Assembly (NCBI GenBank): GCA_050744245.1
Contig: JBOGGX010000150.1
Span: 1 to 29,867, forward strand
DNA from: JBOGGX01 sp050744245
GTDB taxonomy: Bacteria > Actinomycetota > Acidimicrobiia > Acidimicrobiales > JBOGGX01
Reading direction: 5' to 3'
DNA: 29,867 bases
Both the position numbers and the translations under genes were made by a program. Each line of letters begins with the position of its first letter. Positions within the stretch are counted from its first letter, which is position 1. Under the pieces are notes generated by a model. The model did not search any database and was not told the origin of the DNA. It was given only the letters and a program-made list of their open reading frames with translations. Below, piece after piece: positions 26,221-29,867 of the stretch.

Positions 26221-27063
26221 GTGGAGGAGGTGCAGGACGCGGTCCCCGAGACCTGGAACGCGTGCTACCGCCACCCCGACCGGCGGGCGGGCGTCTCGTG
26301 CCAGCGGTGCGACCGTCCGATCTGCCCCGCCTGCATGTCGCAGGCGTCGGTCGGCTTCCACTGCCCGGAGTGCGTGCGTCGGGGCGGACAGAAGGTCATC
26401 ACCCCGCGCTCGTTGCAGGTGCGGCCCTGGTTGACCCAGGTGCTGATCGGGATCAACGTCGTCGTCTTCCTGCTCGGCATCGGTTTGGCGAGCGTCAGCG
26501 GCTTCGGCTCGGCGACCTTTCGCGGCGGGCTGAACGGCCCCGATGTGGCCGATGGGGAGTGGTGGCGCCTGATCACGAGCGGATTTCTGCACGCCAACCT
26601 CTTCCACCTGGCGTTCAACATGGCGGCCCTGTGGATCCTCGGCAGCCAGCTCGAGTCGGCCCTCGGGCGGGTGCGGTACGCAATCGTCTACTTCGGCTCG
26701 CTGCTCGGCGGGGCGTTGGGGGCACTGCTCCTCAGCCCGAACGTGTTCACGGTCGGTGCCTCCGGTGCGATCTTCGGTGTGATGGGTGCGGCCGCGGCGC
26801 TGCACGTCCGGCGGGGGCTCAGCCTCATGGCCACCGGTCTCGGCACCCTGCTCGTGATCAACCTCGCCATCACCTTCCTCGTCCCCCGCATCTCGATCGG
26901 CGGCCACCTGGGCGGGTTGGTCATCGGGTTTCTGACCGGCTACCTCATCGCCGGAGCGCCGGCGGGTTCGCGGCGCGCCTCGTGGGCGGTGGCCGCCGGG
27001 CTTGTCTTGGCCGTCGCCCTGCTGGGCGCCGGCATCGTGCTGGCCGACGTGGTCAGCGCGTAG
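26221..27063 (+). CDS. Rhomboid family intramembrane serine protease with N-terminal zinc finger
   Basis: This is a 280-residue membrane protease that cleaves transmembrane helices. Residues 14-50 form a B-box-like zinc finger (CYRHPDRRAGVSCQRC, then CPACMSQ and CPEC), a frequent N-terminal addition in actinobacterial rhomboids and probably cytoplasmic. About six to seven transmembrane helices follow. The catalytic dyad is Ser181 in GASGAIFG and His229 in ISIGGHLGG. HANLFHLAFNM in helix 2 carries the conserved His/Asn of the oxyanion region. The start is a GTG at 26221, within the correct distance of a TACCAT box; the zinc-finger codons begin soon after, so a later start is unlikely. Its last 11 bp overlap, tail to tail, the SRPBCC gene on the other strand. 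Substrate unknown. Confidence 0.94.
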   Translation: MEEVQDAVPETWNACYRHPDRRAGVSCQRCDRPICPACMSQASVGFHCPECVRRGGQKVITPRSLQVRPWLTQVLIGINVVVFLLGIGLASVSGFGSATFRGGLNGPDVADGEWWRLITSGFLHANLFHLAFNMAALWILGSQLESALGRVRYAIVYFGSLLGGALGALLLSPNVFTVGASGAIFGVMGAAAALHVRRGLSLMATGLGTLLVINLAITFLVPRISIGGHLGGLVIGFLTGYLIAGAPAGSRRASWAVAAGLVLAVALLGAGIVLADVVSA

Positions 27064-27508
27064 GGGCGCGCGTCCCGAGCACGAGACGCTCGAGCCGCTC
27101 CAGGCTCCGGCTCCAGACCCGGTCGAGAACCCGCGCCGCGACCAGCCCACCCGCCGGTCCGCCCAGCCACCACGGCAGCCGGAGTCGCTCAGACCAGCTC
27201 ACGATGGTGCCACCACCGGGTCTGGGTTCGAGGGTGATCCTCCCGGTGCCGGTCACCGGTTTGACGTGCCGGATCGCCATCGAACGTGGTGGCGTCCACT
27301 CGGTGACGGCCATGTGGTCGACGAGCCGGACCGGGCCGATGACCGTGTGGCAGTCGAACTCGGTGCCGACCCCGGACCGTCGCCTTGTCGTGAAGGTGAT
27401 GGCCCTGGCGTCCTCCATCCAGGACACGTGCCCGGCCAGGTCGGCGAGCACGGCCCACACGGTTTCGGGTGGCGCGGCGATGTGCCGGCTCACCTCGACC
27501 CTGGCCAT
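27053..27508 (-). CDS. SRPBCC-family (polyketide cyclase/dehydrase-like) protein
   Basis: This 151-residue single-domain START/Bet v1-like protein has a hydrophobic ligand cavity. The first strand VEVSRHIAAPPETVWAVLADL, the following VSWMEDARAITF, and the SGVGTEFDCHTVIGPVRL / HMAVTEWTPPRSMAIRHV pattern are typical of Polyketide_cyc2 members. The C-terminal helix is amphipathic (LVAARVLDRVWSRSLERLERL). Such proteins bind lipids or small aromatic ligands, and most are uncharacterised. The ATG at 27508 is 6 nt after a TACCCT box. It converges with the rhomboid gene and overlaps it by 11 bp. Confidence 0.88.
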   Translation of the reverse strand: MARVEVSRHIAAPPETVWAVLADLAGHVSWMEDARAITFTTRRRSGVGTEFDCHTVIGPVRLVDHMAVTEWTPPRSMAIRHVKPVTGTGRITLEPRPGGGTIVSWSERLRLPWWLGGPAGGLVAARVLDRVWSRSLERLERLVLGTRAPTR

Positions 27509-27514
27509 CCGCCG

Positions 27515-27520
27515 AGGGTA
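27515..27520 (-). promoter_or_regulatory. Candidate -10 box of a leaderless SRPBCC transcript
   Basis: TACCCT on the minus strand ends 6 nt before the ATG at 27508, so transcription would start at the initiation codon. No ribosome-binding site is visible. Confidence 0.35.
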
Positions 27521-27540
27521 GGGCTACCGACCCGCTCCTG

Positions 27541-27589
27541 CCGTCGCGTGCACGCCGCCCCAGCGGATGTGGTCGTCGGCACGCGACGG
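27541..27589. repeat. 11-bp perfect inverted repeat with 27-nt loop
   Basis: CCGTCGCGTGC (27541-27551) and GCACGCGACGG (27579-27589) are perfect inverse complements, extendable by one G-T pair. There is no T-tract after either arm. It sits upstream of the SRPBCC gene in the longest gap of the window (27509-27735), which otherwise contains only the dispersed element at 27622. It could be an operator pair for a dimeric regulator or a structured RNA. Confidence 0.5.
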
Positions 27590-27621
27590 TTCGGGGGCCG
27601 GGTGCGGGGCGCCGCGCCGAT

Positions 27622-27656
27622 CCGAGGTTTTCGCGATCGACCACCGTCACGGTGGT
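27622..27656 (+). repeat. Dispersed palindromic element, copy 2
   Basis: This is the inverse copy of the element at 23-56, with 29 of 34 positions identical. Here the palindrome is perfect: ACCACCGT-C-ACGGTGGT (27640-27656), preceded by CCGAGGTTTTCGCG, which is identical in both copies. It lies between divergent genes, whereas copy 1 lies after a gene end, so neither promoter nor terminator explains both. Confidence 0.6.
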
Positions 27657-27735
27657 CAAGCGCGGTAGCCACGGCTGGTGCGGGTGCGGGCCGGCCGTCC
27701 GTTCGTTGTCACACCCCCTGGTCATACTCCGGAGC

Positions 27736-27972
27736 ATGAACGAACCCATCACCGATACCACCACCCGGTGCCCAGAGTGCCGTGACGATCTCGAGCACTG
27801 CCACGAGCCGTCGATCGAGCACGGCGACGGCCTCACCGAGTGTCTCGACGCCTCCTGCGACCTGGCCCACTCGCTCCACACGTGGCAGCTGTCGTGCTCG
27901 GTTTTCGACCCTCCGTGCCCGTGCGCTCCCGACGAACACGAGGTCGCGCCATTGCTCGCCTTCGCGGCATGA
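27736..27972 (+). CDS. Small cysteine-rich protein of unknown function
   Basis: This 78-residue acidic protein contains eight cysteines and several histidines. CPECRDDLEHCHEPSIEHGD at the start gives a CxxC plus Cys-His arrangement like a zinc-ribbon knuckle. TECLDASCDLAHSLHTWQLSC follows, then a second cluster, CPC, near residue 62. No signal peptide or membrane segment is present. Small proteins with this CPxC...LEHCH...ECxxxxC pattern seem familiar from actinobacteria, but I cannot name a family or function. The ATG at 27736 has GGAG only two bases upstream and a CATACT sequence 7 nt before it, so either a weak ribosome site or a near-leaderless start is possible. It is convergent with galT, 21 bp away. 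Confidence 0.7.
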   Translation: MNEPITDTTTRCPECRDDLEHCHEPSIEHGDGLTECLDASCDLAHSLHTWQLSCSVFDPPCPCAPDEHEVAPLLAFAA

Positions 27973-27993
27973 GCACGCGGGGAAAATCGCAGC

Positions 27994-29010
27994 TCAGCCG
28001 GGCCGGGCGATCACCTCGGTCGCCTCCGGCCGCCGGACCGCGTTGAGCCGCCGGGCCGCCAGTTCCGGCGGCACGATGTTGATCAACACGCCCGTGCCCT
28101 GCTCGAAGCCGGCAACGCTCGTGATCCGCGGCAGCACGTGCATGTGCCAGTGAAACGCAGCATCGTCCTCGTGATGCGGGGCGGTGTGGAAGACCACGTT
28201 GTAGGCCGGATCGTCGACGCCGCGGCGCAGCCGGTCGAGCGCGGTCCGGAGGGCATGGCCGACGGCGGCCACGTCCCGAGGCGTCGACCGGGCCAGGTGG
28301 GCGTTGTGGGTCTTGGGCACGATCAACATCTCATACGGCGAGCCGCTCCAGAATGGGCAGAACACCGACACCCGCTCGTCGTCGAGCACGATCCGGTGGC
28401 CGGCGTCTCGCTCGGCCCGCCACGTGGTGCACAACAGACACGCCCCGTCGCGTAACCGGGCGAACCCGCTCAGCTCCTCGATCAACTCGCCGGGCACGAA
28501 CGGCATGCCGAGCAGCTGGCCGTGGGGGTGCTCGAGGGAAGCGCCGGCCTCGCGACCGTGGTTGACCAGCACCTGCGTGTAGCGGATCGCGGCGTGGCGG
28601 GCGTGCTCTTCGAGCCGGTCTCGCACGGCCGCCATGACCAGCCCGGCCTGACGGTCGTCGAACTCGGGCAGCTCCCGGTCGTGCGCGGGCGAGAGCACGA
28701 GCACCTCGTGGAGCCCGCTGGCCGGCGCCTCGACCCACACCGGGCCGAGGTGGGCGAGGGTCATGGGCTCCGACCCGTCGAACGCGGGATACAGGTTGGG
28801 CACGATCCGCACCAGCCACTGGCCGGCCGGGCCGTAGGCCTCGAGGGCGGGCGGTGTCGCCTCCTCGTTGCCAGGACAGAACGGGCAGGGACGGGGCGGC
28901 CCCGACTCGACCGGAAGGTGACGGGTATCGAGGTCGGCCGGCCGGGCGGCTCGTTCGAGGGCGATGTTGACCCATCGGCCGGTGAGCGGGTTGAGCCGGA
29001 GCTGGCTCAC
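27994..29010 (-). CDS. galT: Galactose-1-phosphate uridylyltransferase
   Basis: The 338-residue HIT-superfamily enzyme exchanges UMP between UDP-glucose and galactose-1-phosphate. It opens with the family sequence LRLNPLTGRWVNIA. CPFCPGNE (Cys42, Cys45) is the N-terminal metal-binding pair. VNHGREAGASLEHPHGQ ends in the active-site HPHGQ, with catalytic His163. HWHMHVLPR near the C-terminus is also conserved. The start is a GTG at 29010; no ribosome site is clear. It follows the methyltransferase on the same strand by 32 bp. No galK or galE lies in the window. Related HIT nucleotidylyltransferases such as ADP-glucose phosphorylase share these motifs, so use of an ADP- rather than UDP-sugar is a real alternative given the glucan genes nearby. 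Confidence 0.92.
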   Translation of the reverse strand: MSQLRLNPLTGRWVNIALERAARPADLDTRHLPVESGPPRPCPFCPGNEEATPPALEAYGPAGQWLVRIVPNLYPAFDGSEPMTLAHLGPVWVEAPASGLHEVLVLSPAHDRELPEFDDRQAGLVMAAVRDRLEEHARHAAIRYTQVLVNHGREAGASLEHPHGQLLGMPFVPGELIEELSGFARLRDGACLLCTTWRAERDAGHRIVLDDERVSVFCPFWSGSPYEMLIVPKTHNAHLARSTPRDVAAVGHALRTALDRLRRGVDDPAYNVVFHTAPHHEDDAAFHWHMHVLPRITSVAGFEQGTGVLINIVPPELAARRLNAVRRPEATEVIARPG

Positions 29011-29042
29011 GGAGCGGTGGCACCGGGGTGCACCAGAGAAAC

Positions 29043-29867
29043 CTACCGTTCAGCTTGGGCCGACCGGCGCAGGCCATACGCCGAGACGTGGAGCGTGCTG
29101 GTGTCGTCGAACGGCTGGTCACGCCAGCCGGCCCACCGATCGACGAGCGAGAGCCCCGCGGCCCCCGCCATGGCGTCGAGTTGCGGTGGGGTGAGGAAGC
29201 GGATGCTCCAGGGCCTGAGTCGGTTGCCGCGCACGCTGAGCTCGACGTGGTTCCCGTCGACGACCTGGTCGTCGGGTCTGACCCGGCTCACGTTCAGCAC
29301 GACCCGGTCGGTCTCGATCCGACCGACCTCGACGACACCGGTCGAGGGCAGGCGCGGCAACGAGGGGACGAACGCCTCGATCACAACGCGACCGCCCGGG
29401 GCCAGTCGGCGGGCGGCCCCGGCCAGGCATCGGGCCTGGGCCGCCTCCGAGGTGAGGTTGAAGAACGTGTTGAACGCCGCGACGACGAGACGGAATCGAC
29501 GATCACCGAGCGCCTCCGCGCCGACGCCGCGGGGTTCGGTCGCCCGCTCGACGTCGGTGCCTTCGGTGCCGGTGCCGGTGCCGGTGCCGGGGCTTGTGCC
29601 GGGGCCTACGGCCACGCCCGTGCCGGTACGGGTGCCGTCGCTGTCGACGCCGAGGCCAACGTCGGCCATGTCCGCCACGACGGCGCGCACCCGGTCGCCG
29701 CCGGGCTTGCCGGCCAGCCGCTCGAGCATCGCCGGCGAGGCGTCGACCCCCCACACCTCGAAGCCGAGGTCGGCGAGCGGGATGGCGAGCCGGCCGGTCC
29801 CGACGCCGAGCTCGAGGATGGCCACGTCGGCAGGCGGCTCGCGCCCAGGCCCCGGCTCGCCCAAGCC
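29043..29867 (-). CDS. Class I SAM-dependent methyltransferase, 5' end outside window
   Basis: The gene is read from the right edge of the window and its start is missing. The frame is still open at the last base, and such enzymes normally have 30-40 residues before motif I. Visible parts are motif I (ILELGVGTGRLAIPLADLG), the acidic motif II loop (VWGVDASPAML), VVAAFNTFFNLTS (motif IV region) and RRLAPGGRVVIEAF (motif VI region), then a beta-rich C-terminus. A low-complexity insert rich in Gly and Thr (DNA about 29556-29640) interrupts the Rossmann domain between motifs II and IV. It derives from a GGTGCC hexamer repeat. The substrate is unknown. It ends 32 bp before galT and may be co-transcribed with it. 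Confidence 0.88.
   Translation of the reverse strand, partial: GLGEPGPGREPPADVAILELGVGTGRLAIPLADLGFEVWGVDASPAMLERLAGKPGGDRVRAVVADMADVGLGVDSDGTRTGTGVAVGPGTSPGTGTGTGTEGTDVERATEPRGVGAEALGDRRFRLVVAAFNTFFNLTSEAAQARCLAGAARRLAPGGRVVIEAFVPSLPRLPSTGVVEVGRIETDRVVLNVSRVRPDDQVVDGNHVELSVRGNRLRPWSIRFLTPPQLDAMAGAAGLSLVDRWAGWRDQPFDDTSTLHVSAYGLRRSAQAER
29565..29588 (-). repeat. In-frame hexamer tandem repeat (GGTGCC x4) inside the methyltransferase
   Basis: Four perfect contiguous copies of GGTGCC (plus strand), with a fifth at 29556-29561 after a 3-nt break, encode repeated Gly-Thr on the minus strand. Because the unit is 6 bp, copy-number change would keep the reading frame. Confidence 0.75.

Overview
The window is very GC-rich DNA, densely packed with genes. 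GTG and TTG starts are frequent, many stop/start codons overlap (ATGA, GTGA), and several genes appear to be leaderless. An F420-type luciferase-like oxidoreductase and a complete GlgE-type alpha-glucan operon point to a high-GC actinobacterium. Gene style and content fit Acidimicrobiia best, but that placement is inference. I see no rRNA, tRNA, CRISPR array, transposase or phage gene.

Layout. 1-1717 (minus): a WXG100-type polymorphic toxin gene with a C-terminal nucleotidyltransferase-like domain and a small probable immunity gene. The toxin frame is broken at a C8 homopolymer, and one C fewer would restore it. 1729-7018: a NarL-type two-component pair (minus) divergent from an ABC ATPase and a large FtsX-type permease (plus). 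7036-10585: glgP (minus), divergent from a luciferase-like oxidoreductase (plus) across 37 bp. 10711-14849 (minus): a tight DUF4331 - TPR - NicO-type metal transporter operon, preceded by a membrane-anchored unknown protein (14951-15904). 15964-23195 (plus): glgE-treS-mak-glgB. 23267-27508: a CoA-binding protein, a GH57/DUF3536 protein, a rhomboid protease and an SRPBCC protein. 27509-27735: the longest non-coding stretch, with two inverted repeats. 27736-29867: a small Cys-rich protein, galT and a 5'-truncated methyltransferase.

How the genes work together. TreS interconverts trehalose and maltose, Mak phosphorylates maltose, GlgE adds maltosyl units from maltose-1-phosphate to alpha-glucan, and GlgB branches it. 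GlgP would release glucose-1-phosphate from the polymer, the GH57/DUF3536 protein may trim it, and galT handles hexose-1-phosphates. About half of the window is therefore storage-glucan and trehalose metabolism.

The less ordinary parts are the possibly switchable toxin locus, the DUF4331-TPR-NicO module of unknown role, a repeated TAnnnT-N6/8-start codon arrangement that suggests leaderless transcription, and a 34-nt palindromic element present at both ends of the window in opposite orientation.
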